The notes below the pieces were generated by a model. The model was not told the origin of the DNA and did no database searches. It saw only the letters and a list, made by a program, of their open reading frames with translations. Below, one piece after another: positions 7,138 through 17,044 of a stretch of 64,000 bases of DNA (positions are counted from its first letter, which is position 1; every line of letters starts with the position of its first letter). The translations under genes were made by a program, and so were the position numbers. This stretch comes from Stieleria neptunia (lineage in GTDB: Bacteria > Planctomycetota > Planctomycetia > Pirellulales > Pirellulaceae): positions 7,622,938 through 7,686,937 of the forward strand of contig NZ_CP037423.1 of assembly GCF_007754155.1 (NCBI RefSeq), in the 5' to 3' direction.

Positions 7138-10100
7138 ATGACCCGCACATCGTTTTTGACCGTGCTGCTCATTTGCATGCACTCCTGGTTCACCGCTGTA
7201 CGGTCGTCATCGGCCGAGACATCGCCGGCGGAGAAGCTGACCTACGAACAGCACATCCGGCCGATCTTTCGCGCCCATTGCTTCGATTGCCACGGGGCGA
7301 CGTCGGATCTGGAAGGCGGCTTGGACCTGCGTCTGGTCCGGTTGATGAAAACAGGCGGCGACAGCGGCGCGGCGATCGCGCCCGGCGATCCCGACGACAG
7401 CCTGTTGCTGCAACGCGTGATCGACGGTGACATGCCTCCGGGGGATCACAACGTCCCCGACCATCAGACCGCGATCCTCAAGCAATGGATCGCGGACGGC
7501 GCGGCGACGGCGCGGGAAGAGCCCGATTCGATCGGTCCCGGTCTGGGGATCACCCCCGAAGAACGCGCGTATTGGGCGTTCCAGCCGATTGCGCCCCCCA
7601 AAGCCGCGCCGATGGCGGACCATCCCCGCGTGCGAAATCCGATCGATTCCATCGTGTTGCAAGACGGTGAGGGGCAACCGGTACCGCTGGAACCCGAAGC
7701 GGATCGCACGACATTGGTGATCCGTGTTTATTTTGATCTGATCGGATTGCCGCCATCGGCCGAGCAGGTGCAACGCTGGTGCAACGATCCGCGGGAAGAT
7801 TGGTATGACCATCTGCTGACCGAAGTGCTCGATTCGCCACACTATGGCGAACGCTGGGCACGACATTGGTTGGACGTCGCCGGCTACGCGGACTCCGAAG
7901 GCTACACCGTGGCAGACCCGGAACGTGCCTGGGCCTGGAAGTATCGCGACTGGGTCATTCGTGCGTTCAATGACGACAAATCGTTCGATCAATTCATCAT
8001 CGAACAACTCGCCGGTGACGAACTTGCCGGTCCCCGCAACGGCGACTTGACGGACAAACAAACCGAGCTATTGGCGGCAACCGGCTTTCTGCGGATGGCC
8101 GCCGACGGAACCGGCAACGGAGCCAACAACGACGAAGCACGCAATCAGGTGATGATCGACACGATCAAGATCGTGGGGACATCTCTGATGGGATTGAGCT
8201 TTCATTGTGCCCAATGCCATGACCATCGCTACGATCCGATTCTGCAAACCGATTACTACGCGCTGCGCGCCGTCTTTGAGCCATCGTTGGATTGGAAGGC
8301 CTGGAAAACGCCGAACGCGCGCCTGGTTTCGCTCTACACCGCCGCGGACCGCGAACGAGCCGCAGAGGTAGAAAGCGAAGCGAAGAAAATTGAGCAGGAG
8401 AGAAACGAACGTCAGGCCGAGTACATGAAGCAGGCGCTCGACAAGGAGCTGCTCAACTACGAGGAACCGTTGCGGACGTCGCTTCGCCAGGCGTACCAAA
8501 CGCCGGCCAAGGAACGAAATGAAGAACAGAAAAAACTGTTGGCGGCCAACCCCAGCGTCAACATCACCCCGGGCAACCTGTACCAATACATTCCCGAGTC
8601 CAAACCCACACTGGCCGAGATCAGCAAACGGGTAGCGGAAGTGCGCGCTAAAAAACCGACCGAAGAGTTTTTGCGGGCGTTGATTGAACCGGCGGGCCAC
8701 GTCCCCGAAACGAAGCTGTTTCACCGCGGTGATCCCGGCCAACCCAAGCAAACCGTCGCGCCGGCGGCGCCGGAGGTTGCTTCACCCGAAGGCCGGCAGG
8801 TCGAGTTTCCGATCAACGACCCCGAGATCGCGTCAACGGGACGTCGACTTGCCTTTGCACATTGGTTGACCGATCGCGACAATCCGTTGCTTTCACGGGT
8901 GATCGTCAATCGCGTTTGGATGCATCACTTCGGCAAGGGGCTGGTCGCCACGCCCGGCGAGTTCGGCAAGCTCGGCTCGATGCCGTCGGATCCCCGGCTG
9001 CTGGATTGGTTGGCGGCCGAATTCGTCGACCAGGGGTGGAGTCTCAAACGGCTGCATCGCCTGATCCTGTCTTCGGCGGTTTGGCGCCAGAGCGTCGTGC
9101 CCAGTTCGGCGAACCCCTACGCGCGCACCCTGCGGAGATTGGAAGCCGAAACGATTCGCGACCGGATGCTGGCGGCGTCGGGATTGCTCGATCGCCAATT
9201 GTTCGGAGCGCCGGTCAAAATCAAAGAAGATGAATCGGGCCAAGTCGTCGTCGATGGGCCGCAACCCAGACGCAGCTTGTATATCCAGGCGCGCCGCAGT
9301 CGCCCCGTCGCGCTGTTGCAAACCTTTGACGCCCCGGTCATGGAAACCAACTGTGAAAACCGTGTCAGTTCGACGGTGGCGACCCAATCGTTGATGTTGC
9401 TCAACGGGCAATTCATCCTCGATCAATCGGCCAAACTGGCTGACCGTGCGGCAACAGAAGCAGTCTCGTTGCCCGAGCAGCGATTGGCGTCGCTTCCCGA
9501 AGTGCCAACTCCGCGGCAAACACAGTGGCAGTATGGTTATGGCGACTTGAATGAAGACACCGGACGCACTCAATTCACGCCGTTCCCGCACTGGACGGGA
9601 ACGCATTGGAGTGGTGGTGAAACGCTGCCCGACGCCCAGCTCGGTTGGGCGCATCTGACTGCCGGCGGCGGACACCCCCATGATGCCAATCGATCCGTCG
9701 TTCGTCGCTGGGTGACGCCGCGAGACGGTGTGATTGCGATCAGCGGACCATTGCAGCATTCCTCGGAAAACGGTGATGGTGTCAGGGGTCGAATCGTGCT
9801 GAGCCGATCCGGGCTGGTCGGCGAGTGGGTCGCCCAGCACTCCACGGCCCAGACGGCGGTGGAAGGAATGGAAGTGCAAGCCGGCGATACGATCGACTTC
9901 ATCACCGACTGCCGAAGCAATCACACTTCGGATTCGTTCGCCTGGCCGGTGACGATCACGTTGACGGTACCAGGCGAATCGGACGAAACGTTTGCGTCGC
10001 AAAACCAATTCGCTGGCCCCGCAGAGTCCACCGATGGGGTGCCCGGCCAGATCGTTCGCGCCTGGGAACTGGCCTACAGCCGCCAGCCCCGCGCGAACGA

Positions 10101-10254
10101 ACTGACGATGGCCGTCGAATTCATCGCCGATCAAATTCGGATGATGGACCAGAGTCCCAGCGCGATTCCGCCGGGCAGGACAAGTGTCTCTCAGGCGATG
10201 ACCAATTTGTGTCAGTCGCTCCTCAGTTCCAATGAGTTCTTGTATGTGGAATGA
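7138..10254 (+). CDS. PSCyt1/PSCyt2/PSD1 secreted cytochrome c-like protein (DUF1549/DUF1553)
   Basis: This 1038-residue protein has a signal peptide (FLTVLLICMHSWFTAVRSSSA). A planctomycete-type haem c motif follows (CFDCH, residues 48-52) with the GDMPPGDH segment typical of PSCyt1. A DUF1549 region covers about 155-370 (WARHWLDVAGYADSEGYT, plus a second CAQCH motif), a charged coiled-coil linker about 400-500, and a DUF1553 region from about 540 (LSRVIVNRVWMHHFGKGLVATPGEFG). An extra beta-rich block sits inside the DUF1553 part at about 780-940. The start at 7138 directly precedes the signal peptide. Its 3' end overlaps the DUF1501 gene, its standard partner. Biochemical function is not established; a role in polysaccharide-linked oxidation at the cell surface is often suggested. 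Confidence 0.92.
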   Translation: MTRTSFLTVLLICMHSWFTAVRSSSAETSPAEKLTYEQHIRPIFRAHCFDCHGATSDLEGGLDLRLVRLMKTGGDSGAAIAPGDPDDSLLLQRVIDGDMPPGDHNVPDHQTAILKQWIADGAATAREEPDSIGPGLGITPEERAYWAFQPIAPPKAAPMADHPRVRNPIDSIVLQDGEGQPVPLEPEADRTTLVIRVYFDLIGLPPSAEQVQRWCNDPREDWYDHLLTEVLDSPHYGERWARHWLDVAGYADSEGYTVADPERAWAWKYRDWVIRAFNDDKSFDQFIIEQLAGDELAGPRNGDLTDKQTELLAATGFLRMAADGTGNGANNDEARNQVMIDTIKIVGTSLMGLSFHCAQCHDHRYDPILQTDYYALRAVFEPSLDWKAWKTPNARLVSLYTAADRERAAEVESEAKKIEQERNERQAEYMKQALDKELLNYEEPLRTSLRQAYQTPAKERNEEQKKLLAANPSVNITPGNLYQYIPESKPTLAEISKRVAEVRAKKPTEEFLRALIEPAGHVPETKLFHRGDPGQPKQTVAPAAPEVASPEGRQVEFPINDPEIASTGRRLAFAHWLTDRDNPLLSRVIVNRVWMHHFGKGLVATPGEFGKLGSMPSDPRLLDWLAAEFVDQGWSLKRLHRLILSSAVWRQSVVPSSANPYARTLRRLEAETIRDRMLAASGLLDRQLFGAPVKIKEDESGQVVVDGPQPRRSLYIQARRSRPVALLQTFDAPVMETNCENRVSSTVATQSLMLLNGQFILDQSAKLADRAATEAVSLPEQRLASLPEVPTPRQTQWQYGYGDLNEDTGRTQFTPFPHWTGTHWSGGETLPDAQLGWAHLTAGGGHPHDANRSVVRRWVTPRDGVIAISGPLQHSSENGDGVRGRIVLSRSGLVGEWVAQHSTAQTAVEGMEVQAGDTIDFITDCRSNHTSDSFAWPVTITLTVPGESDETFASQNQFAGPAESTDGVPGQIVRAWELAYSRQPRANELTMAVEFIADQIRMMDQSPSAIPPGRTSVSQAMTNLCQSLLSSNEFLYVE

Positions 10255-11689
10255 AACGGTCTCCCGTCGCTGTTTTCTCAACCGCCAAGCCTTGGGGATC
10301 GGCTCGGTCGCGCTGGCCTGGTTGCTGCAACAAGAGAAACTGCAGGCAAAACCGAAAAACGTCCCCATGCAACCGCCGACGTTTGACTTGGAACTCAAAC
10401 CGACCCATCATCCGCCCAAGGCCAAAGCGATGATTTCGCTGTTCCAGCACGGCGGGCCGTCGCACATGGACCTGACCGACCCCAAGCCGGAACTGACGAA
10501 ATACGACGGCACTGAATACAACGGCGAAGTCGGTTACAGTTTCGTCAACGAAGCCAGCAAGAAGCTGATGGGGACGCGGTGGAAGTTCGCCAAGCATGGC
10601 CAATGCGGCACGGAACTTTCCGAATTGCTGCCCGAAACGGCGGAAATCGTCGACGACATCTGTCTGATCCGCAGTATGCACACCGGCGCCAACGGGCACG
10701 AAGTGTCGATCCGCTACTTTCACGGTGGAATCCCAGGTGTCACCGGTCGAGCCCACCTGGCGTCGTGGTTGTTGTACGGCTTGGGCAGCGAGACGCAAGA
10801 GTTGCCCGCCTACATGGTGTTGACCGACCCGGGCGGGCATCCCGTGGACGGCACCAATAATTGGTCCAGCGGATTCATGCCGGCACTTTATCAAGGCACC
10901 GTGTTGCGTCCCAAAGAGCCACGCATCTTAAATCTGGATTCGCCGCCGCACCTGCAAGGCATGCCGCAACGCCAGAACCTTGATTTTCTGCAACGGCTGA
11001 ATCGAAACCATGCCCAGCGGTTTCCCGGCGCCAGTGATTTAGAGGCCCGCATCGCCAGCTACGAACTGGCCGCACGGATGCAAACGGCAGCCCGCGAAGC
11101 CCTCGACATTTCCAAGGAAACCAAGGCGACACACGAACTGTACGGCATCAACGACGACGCGACACGCGAGTACGGAACGCGCTGTCTGATCGCCCGTCGG
11201 CTGGTCGAGCGGGGCGTGCGTTTTGTGCAATTGTTTCTTAACGGCCAACCCTGGGACAATCACAGCCACCTCGGTACCGCGTTGCCATCGATCTGCCGCA
11301 AGACGGACAAACCCTCCGCCGCCTTGGTCAAGGACCTGAAACAACGCGGCATGTTGGACGAAGTGCTGGTTCATTGGGGCGGTGAAATCGGACGCCTGCC
11401 GGTGACGCAAAACCAGGGAGCCCCCGAAAAGGATGGACGCGACCACAACGGCCAGGGATTCAGCATGTGGCTTGCCGGCGGAGGCATCAAACCGGGGATG
11501 ACGTTTGGAGCGACCGATGAATTCGGCCATCGCGCGGTCGAGAACAAGGTGACGCCGAACGACTACCAGGCCACGCTGTTGCACCAATTCGGTTTGGACT
11601 GGAACGAGTTAGTCTTCCACCACAACGGACGCCAGGAACTGCTGACCGCCGGCCGCCCGGCACGCGTCGTCGATGAGATCCTGTCGTAA
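10232..11689 (+). CDS. DUF1501 family protein with twin-arginine signal
   Basis: The 485-residue protein carries an SRRCFLNRQALGIGSVALAWLL N-terminus that fits a Tat export signal. The DUF1501 fold, related to alkaline-phosphatase/sulfatase-like hydrolases, follows. Conserved elements include FQHGGPSHMDLTDPKP, ANGHEVSIRYFHGG, DNHSHLG and GRDHNGQGFSMWLAGGG. It overlaps the end of the PSD1 gene by 23 bp, and an alternative ATG lies at 10244. DUF1501 and PSD1 genes are almost always paired in planctomycetes, which suggests one exported complex or pathway. The substrate is unknown. Confidence 0.92.
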   Translation: MSSCMWNETVSRRCFLNRQALGIGSVALAWLLQQEKLQAKPKNVPMQPPTFDLELKPTHHPPKAKAMISLFQHGGPSHMDLTDPKPELTKYDGTEYNGEVGYSFVNEASKKLMGTRWKFAKHGQCGTELSELLPETAEIVDDICLIRSMHTGANGHEVSIRYFHGGIPGVTGRAHLASWLLYGLGSETQELPAYMVLTDPGGHPVDGTNNWSSGFMPALYQGTVLRPKEPRILNLDSPPHLQGMPQRQNLDFLQRLNRNHAQRFPGASDLEARIASYELAARMQTAAREALDISKETKATHELYGINDDATREYGTRCLIARRLVERGVRFVQLFLNGQPWDNHSHLGTALPSICRKTDKPSAALVKDLKQRGMLDEVLVHWGGEIGRLPVTQNQGAPEKDGRDHNGQGFSMWLAGGGIKPGMTFGATDEFGHRAVENKVTPNDYQATLLHQFGLDWNELVFHHNGRQELLTAGRPARVVDEILS

Positions 11690-11779
11690 GACGTGTCCGA
11701 CACGAACGATACGGGCATAGACGTTGGTGTTTTAGCCTTCAGGCGATTCCCGGTCGCTGCATTTGCCCAAAGGGCATTC

Positions 11780-11986
11780 ACAACATAGCCTGGGGTCAGG
11801 GAACGAGCGCAGCGGAGTGACCGCCACCCCAGGGAAAGAAAGCCAAACCCGCTCTCTCCCCCTTTCGATCGGCCGGCGGCACCGCCGCCGGCCGATCGAA
11901 AGGGGGAGGGTTTTCGGTGGATCGTGGACCTGGGGTTACGCCCGGATTCGCTGGGGCTCATCCGGTCTCACCCCAGGCTATGTTGT
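11780..11986. repeat. Compound palindromic element between convergent genes
   Basis: A 17-bp word (ACAACATAGCCTGGGGT, 11780-11796) is repeated as its exact complement at 11970-11986. Between them is a nearly uninterrupted hairpin with two perfect 25-base arms (11856-11880 and 11884-11908; stem rich in CGATCGGCCGGCGGC) and a 3-base loop. It lies between the converging DUF1501 and fucosidase genes and may end transcription from both sides. The terminal repeats also make it look like a small non-autonomous mobile element. I saw no protein gene in 11690-12338. Confidence 0.8.
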
Positions 11987-12156
11987 TGATCGCCTTTGGC
12001 GAACCGAGCCGAGTGATTCTTGATCCACCACGGAACAAGAACAACCAATGTCTTATCCGGCACAACGGATGAAATAGCGGGGATTTTCGCAGCCCAGGCT
12101 CTGCCTCCCTGGTCCGCCGGCGGAGCCGGCCTGAATTGCGTTCCCAAGCGGACCCC

Positions 12157-12286
12157 TACGCCGTGAACGACTTTTTAGCGGTAGGGCGCGAGCCCTCCGG
12201 TGTGTTGGCAAAGAAGCGGAACCGGAGGGCTTGCGCCCTGCCGCTAAAACCTCGTCAAGCACAGGAAATAAATCGTTCACGGCGTA
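12157..12286. repeat. Palindromic repeat family P, copy 2
   Basis: The core (12174-12248) runs from TTTAGCGGTAGGGCGCGAGC to GGCTTGCGCCCTGCCGCTAAA. It is framed by an outer inverted repeat TACGCCGTGAACGA (12157-12170) and TCGTTCACGGCGTA (12273-12286). The copy is not interrupted by the nested element. It lies just downstream of the fucosidase gene's 3' end. Confidence 0.8.
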
Positions 12287-12338
12287 GGGCGGAGCCTGGG
12301 AACAAGTCGCGGCGTGACCTTTATCGCTCGACGGACCC

Positions 12339-14120
12339 CTAGTGCCCCACCGGTGTGAAGTGGATGGCTTTCAGGCTCGCGGATTCGACGTTTCCGTCCA
12401 GACACGCGACGGACACTTGGTAGCGACCGGCGTGGGGGAAATTGAGCCAGCCGATCGGGAACGATTGGTAGTTGTGCGATGCGTTTTGCTGGTTCTGAAT
12501 CTGCTCGCCACCTTCGACGTTCACACTCCAGACCAACCGGCCTTCCCCGGCGTACGTCAGGTCCACGATGTAGTCGCCGGGTTGCAGGACATCGACTTCC
12601 CAGGTCGCTTTTCCGCCGGAGCTGAAACCGTGCGCATGGACGATGCCTTTCCACTCGCCGAATTTTTCCATCCATCGCTTTCCCGATTTTTTAATGCCGG
12701 TCACTTCGGCAAACTCGGCCAAAATCTCCGTTTCGGTGTTCGGATCGAGCGACCAAACCGGATCGACTTCGGGTTCGGATTCCAGCTTCAATTCAATCAC
12801 CGAAACCAATTTCTCGGGTGCTCTCGGTGGCAATTCCAGGAACCGCCAATCGCCTTGTCGGCCGTGCGTGATCGAACGCTTTTCTTTACCGACCAACAAT
12901 TCCGCCGACTCGATCCCGGTTTTCAGGTTCGGCAGATAAAGTTTGCCGGACGTCGGCCACTGGAAAACACATAGAAACAAGGTGTTGCCCCTGCGAGTCA
13001 CGTCACCCCATGGCAGGGCGTGCTGCCAGGGTGAGGCTTCGGTGCCATAGACGACTTGCGGGTATCGGCGAATCCACTCGCCGGATAGCTCGAGTGTCCT
13101 GACAGCCCGCTCGGGGACGGTGCCGTCGCCGCGCGGGCCGATGTTCAGCATGTACGTCCCGCCGCGGCCGACGCATGCGATCAAACGCTTCAAGATCTCT
13201 TCCGGCGTCTTCCAATACTCGTCGTACCAGGCATAGGCCCAGGAATCATTGGTCGTGTCGACACTTTCCCAAAGTCCTTCGATGTTCTCGCGGGGGACTT
13301 CCATGTCGCCGAGCGTTTGGTAGTCACCCAGCCCGTGCCCGGCGCGACCGGAAACCATCGCGCGCGGTTGATTCTTGTGAACGACCTCGACGAGTTGCTC
13401 GACATAATGTTTGGGCATTTTGCCGGGGGTGTCGAACCAGACGATTTCGATGGGGCCATATTCCGTCGTGATCTCTTTGACCTGCGGCAAGCATTTCTTG
13501 GTGAAGTAGTCGTCGAAGGTTGCCGGGTTTCCGTCCTTGTCTGTCTTCGGTCCGCCACCGCCGCCGGGAAACGTCCAGTCTTGATTGTGCGAGTAATAAA
13601 AACCGAAACCGAGGCCCGCTTCACTGCACGCGGCAGCGAGTTCTTTCATCGGATCCTTGCTGAACGGTGTCGCGTCGACGATGTTGAAGTCATTGGCTTT
13701 GGAGTGATACATCGCGAAGCCGTCGTGGTGTTTGGCCGTGATCACGATGTATTTCATGCCGGCGGCCTTGGCGATTCTGGCAATTTCAGCGGCATCAAAT
13801 TTGACCGGATTGAACGTCCCCGCGAGCTGTTTGTATTTCGGAACAGGGATTCCCGCCATGCGTGGGTTCATGATCCATTCGCCGATGCCATAGTAGGTCT
13901 TGCCATCGACTTTGTTCCCCAGTTGGGAGTACAGCCCCCAGTGGATGAACATGGCGTAGTTGCCTTCGTCAAACAATTGGCCGCGTTCGGCGTTTTCGGC
14001 GCGCAGCTTGACGACGCGGTCCCCCCAAAGCTTGTCCATTGATTCCTGGGCACGCGAGGCCGTCGGCATCAAGGCAAGTGTGGTGAACAGAATGACTAAC
14101 AGTCTTCGATGTCGATTCAC
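12339..14120 (-). CDS. Secreted alpha-L-fucosidase, GH29 (first copy)
   Basis: The 593-residue enzyme has a signal peptide ending near TASRAQ. Its GH29 catalytic barrel covers about residues 45-370: [35 protein letters not shown] and EYGPIEIVWFDTP, where Asp230 is the likely nucleophile of this retaining family. A C-terminal beta-sandwich (about 480-593) looks like a carbohydrate-binding module. The GTG at 14120 is chosen because GAGGA lies 7 bp upstream and the signal peptide begins there; a longer ATG frame would overlap the kinase gene. It should release terminal L-fucose outside the cytoplasm. It is the last gene of the leftward fucose locus. Confidence 0.9.
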   Translation of the reverse strand: MNRHRRLLVILFTTLALMPTASRAQESMDKLWGDRVVKLRAENAERGQLFDEGNYAMFIHWGLYSQLGNKVDGKTYYGIGEWIMNPRMAGIPVPKYKQLAGTFNPVKFDAAEIARIAKAAGMKYIVITAKHHDGFAMYHSKANDFNIVDATPFSKDPMKELAAACSEAGLGFGFYYSHNQDWTFPGGGGGPKTDKDGNPATFDDYFTKKCLPQVKEITTEYGPIEIVWFDTPGKMPKHYVEQLVEVVHKNQPRAMVSGRAGHGLGDYQTLGDMEVPRENIEGLWESVDTTNDSWAYAWYDEYWKTPEEILKRLIACVGRGGTYMLNIGPRGDGTVPERAVRTLELSGEWIRRYPQVVYGTEASPWQHALPWGDVTRRGNTLFLCVFQWPTSGKLYLPNLKTGIESAELLVGKEKRSITHGRQGDWRFLELPPRAPEKLVSVIELKLESEPEVDPVWSLDPNTETEILAEFAEVTGIKKSGKRWMEKFGEWKGIVHAHGFSSGGKATWEVDVLQPGDYIVDLTYAGEGRLVWSVNVEGGEQIQNQQNASHNYQSFPIGWLNFPHAGRYQVSVACLDGNVESASLKAIHFTPVGH

Positions 14121-14164
14121 GGTGGTGTCCTCAGTTAACGAACAATTTAGGGTTTGGGGTCGGA

Positions 14165-16144
14165 TCAATCGCCATGGAGCAGGCGTTCGATGGTCTCGAA
14201 CACGATGTCTTGTCGAATCGGTTTTGCGATGTAGGCATCCATGCCGGCGTCCAGGCAGCGTTGCTCGTCGGTTGCCATGGCATGCGCGGTCATCGCGATG
14301 ATCGGCAGATGGGTGTCGGTGCCACGTTCTCGCTCGCGTATCAGCCGTGTCGCTTCAAGTCCGTCCATCTCTGGCATCTCGACGTCCATCAGAATCAGGT
14401 CAAACGTCTCGTTTGCCGACAGTTCGACGGCCTGACGGCCGTCCAAGGCCACCGCAACATCGTGTCCTAAATCCGAAAGCATCATGGTCGCAACCATCTG
14501 ATTGGTCACACCGTCTTCGGCAAGCAGGATTCGCAGTGGACGCCGCGGCCGGGCGGCTTGTGCCGATGTCGCCGACGCGTCCTCGCCGGACTGGCCGCTT
14601 CCTGCCGAATCGATCACGGGAAAGGTCAGCGCGAACGAAAACATGCTTCCTCGTCCCACCTGACTCTGGACGTCGATCTGCCCGCCCATCAGTCGGACCA
14701 GGCGTGCGGTGATCGCCAGGCCGAGTCCCGTGCCGCCGAATCGCCGTGTCGTCGATTTGTCCGCCTGCTCGAATTCCTCAAAGATGACGTTCAGCTTGTC
14801 CGCCGGGATACCAATACCCGAATCGCTGACGGCGAATCGAATGCAGACTTCGGTGTCGTCACGGGGCGCCTCGTCACTGGGCACAGGCGCAACGCTCAAG
14901 GTCACCTGTCCCTGCGAGGTGAACTTGAGTGCGTTGCCAATCAGATTGACGAGAATTTGCCGCAGTCGGACAAAATCGGCGAGAATAAGTTTGGGAAGAT
15001 CGGGGGCAACCTCGCAATCGAGTTGAATCGATTTTTCGTCGGCCCGCACCGAAAGCATTCGGATCGTCCCGCGTGCGCACTCGGCCACGTCACCCGGGAC
15101 GGGATCCAGCTCAACGCGTCCCGATTCAATTCGCGAGAAATCCAGGATATCGTTGAGCAAATTCAACAGACTTTCACCGGATTCCAGAATGGTCTTGGCT
15201 TGTTGGGTTCGCAGATCGTCCAGTCCTGCGCGAACCAGCAACTCGGCCATTCCGATGATGGCGTTCATCGGCGTGCGAATCTCGTGGCTCAAATTGGCGA
15301 CGAATTCACTCTTGGCGCGGTTGGCAGCCTCCGCGGCCTGCTTGGCTCGCTCCAGCGACTCGGCCGTGGATTTGAGTTCCGAGATATCGCGTGAGATCCC
15401 AAACGTGCCGACGATCTGACCGTCTTCATCTCGCAGCGGCAACTTGGTCGTCGCGACCCAGGTCTCGCTGCCGTCCGGCCAAATCGCGTGTTCTTCGCGT
15501 CCAAGGATGTTCTGCCCGGTTCGAATCAGTTTCAGTTCATCCTCCCGCGCCGCCGCGGCATATTCTTGGGGAAAGTACTCGCTGTCGTGCGTTCCGATCG
15601 CATCTGAGGGCGTCGCCAAACCCAACCGATCCGCGTGGGCGCGGCTGACGCGTAGAAACCGGCTCTCGGTATCTTTGAAATAAATGAAGTCGGGAAGGTT
15701 GTTCAGGATCGTGTGAAGCAGGAATCTCTCCTGCACCAACTGGGCTTCGGCCATTTGGTGCTCGGTCACGTCCCAAAAAACGACCTCGATTCCAACGACT
15801 TTGCCCTGGGGATTGCGAATCGGCGATTTGCGAACCTTGACGAGCCGGCTGTCCGTACCGGCGTCGTTGTCTTCGATCTCAGTCGTGGCCTGATCAGACT
15901 GCAGCACCCGTCGGTCGTCGTCGCGATACTTTTCGGCCAGTTCGTGGGGGAACAAATCAAAGTCGGTTTTGCCCACCAGTTCGTCGGCAGGCAATCCCAA
16001 TCGGTTTGCCAATCGTTTGTTGACGTAAGTGAACTTTCCTTGCAGGTCCTTCAAGACCACATAGAACGGCAGGCCGTCGATGAACGAAACACGCAACCAG
16101 TCTGGAATCCCGGGCGGCAATTCGTCATCGGACTGTTCAGTCAT
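14165..16144 (-). CDS. Soluble hybrid histidine kinase: PAS-PAS-HisKA-HATPase-REC
   Basis: This 659-residue signalling protein has two PAS domains (about 20-130 and 140-255). A dimerisation/phospho-acceptor domain follows with His287 in NLSHEIRTPMN. The ATP-binding domain has an N-box at LIGNALKF (Asn404) and G-boxes SDSGIGIP and GGTGLGL. A C-terminal receiver domain (about 535-655) carries its phospho-acceptor Asp in LILMDVEMPEMDG. No membrane segment is seen, so it probably senses an internal signal. It lies between the aldolase gene (4-bp ATGA overlap) and the fucosidase gene, so it may report on fucose metabolism. No DNA-binding output domain or partner regulator is visible nearby. Confidence 0.92.
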   Translation of the reverse strand: MTEQSDDELPPGIPDWLRVSFIDGLPFYVVLKDLQGKFTYVNKRLANRLGLPADELVGKTDFDLFPHELAEKYRDDDRRVLQSDQATTEIEDNDAGTDSRLVKVRKSPIRNPQGKVVGIEVVFWDVTEHQMAEAQLVQERFLLHTILNNLPDFIYFKDTESRFLRVSRAHADRLGLATPSDAIGTHDSEYFPQEYAAAAREDELKLIRTGQNILGREEHAIWPDGSETWVATTKLPLRDEDGQIVGTFGISRDISELKSTAESLERAKQAAEAANRAKSEFVANLSHEIRTPMNAIIGMAELLVRAGLDDLRTQQAKTILESGESLLNLLNDILDFSRIESGRVELDPVPGDVAECARGTIRMLSVRADEKSIQLDCEVAPDLPKLILADFVRLRQILVNLIGNALKFTSQGQVTLSVAPVPSDEAPRDDTEVCIRFAVSDSGIGIPADKLNVIFEEFEQADKSTTRRFGGTGLGLAITARLVRLMGGQIDVQSQVGRGSMFSFALTFPVIDSAGSGQSGEDASATSAQAARPRRPLRILLAEDGVTNQMVATMMLSDLGHDVAVALDGRQAVELSANETFDLILMDVEMPEMDGLEATRLIRERERGTDTHLPIIAMTAHAMATDEQRCLDAGMDAYIAKPIRQDIVFETIERLLHGD

Positions 16145-16899
16145 AGCTTCAACGCTTGTTGGCGGTAGTGTTCGTCGATGCGATTGGCAATCCGATTCAC
16201 TTCACCTTCATCCATAAACACCGGACCGCCGAGGGCTGCGGCACCGGCAAAAATTTCGGCCGCCTTGTCAGCCATCAGCATCGCGGCTTTGACGGCGCCG
16301 GGCGTTTTACCGATCGTGATCAGACCGTGGTTCTGCAACAGGATCACGCGCGGAGGGACACCGAATTCATCCAGGAACGCTTGCGTTTTTTGACGAATCA
16401 CTTGCGACAATTTCAGCCCGGGGTCGACGTACGGGATGGAGACGGATTGCGCCCCGCAACAAACGACTTCGTCGGGAAACAAACGCTGCGTCGCGAATCG
16501 GTCCGCCAGCGGCGAGCAGAGGATTCGGTTGACCGCGATGCTGTGCGTGTGGCCGACGAATTCGATTCCCGGCAGCGACAACAGGTAGGCATGAAAGAGT
16601 GTTTCGACGGAGGGCTTCTTGGCGGTCGAATCCACGCGACAACCGAGCAGGCGATCCTCGATTTCCTGGTCGCTGATCGCGTCTTCCTCCAACATCGGCA
16701 ACAACGCATCAAACCGGCAGGCGACCGCATCGTCGCTGCCGAGTGTTCCAAGACAACTGCCACTGGCTTTGACAAAAAACGTTTCCGCGTCGATCTTCGC
16801 CGACGTGTTGCCTTCGCCCAGGATCGCAAGCTGCCGACTTTCCTCACCCAAAAAGTGAGACAGTTCAAGCATGGATTCGAGAATTTGTGGTTGATTCAT
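16141..16899 (-). CDS. Class II aldolase/adducin family protein, probable L-fuculose-1-phosphate aldolase
   Basis: The 252-residue protein has the class II aldolase hallmarks: phosphate-binding GEGNTS (28-33) and KASGS (44-48), likely catalytic Glu99 in SVETLFH, and zinc ligands His117 and His119 (HTH) and His191 (QNHG). The family cleaves sugar 1-phosphates to dihydroxyacetone phosphate and lactaldehyde. Being next to L-fucose isomerase makes fuculose 1-phosphate the likely substrate. The N-terminal half also resembles RhaE-type rhamnulose-1-phosphate aldolases, so that is the main alternative. A GTG precedes the chosen ATG. The stop overlaps the kinase start by 4 bp. Confidence 0.85.
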   Translation of the reverse strand: MNQPQILESMLELSHFLGEESRQLAILGEGNTSAKIDAETFFVKASGSCLGTLGSDDAVACRFDALLPMLEEDAISDQEIEDRLLGCRVDSTAKKPSVETLFHAYLLSLPGIEFVGHTHSIAVNRILCSPLADRFATQRLFPDEVVCCGAQSVSIPYVDPGLKLSQVIRQKTQAFLDEFGVPPRVILLQNHGLITIGKTPGAVKAAMLMADKAAEIFAGAAALGGPVFMDEGEVNRIANRIDEHYRQQALKL

Positions 16900-17044
16900 C
16901 ACGTCGATTGCTCAGCGATCGAATGGGGAAAAGTGATTGTAATGCCGCTCGCCGGGGCGTGTGGGGCCGCTGTCTGGTGACGCCAGCGACGCCCCATGGT
17001 GACGTTCTGATTCAGGCCATGATTTAGCCCGCGTAGCAGCGTGT

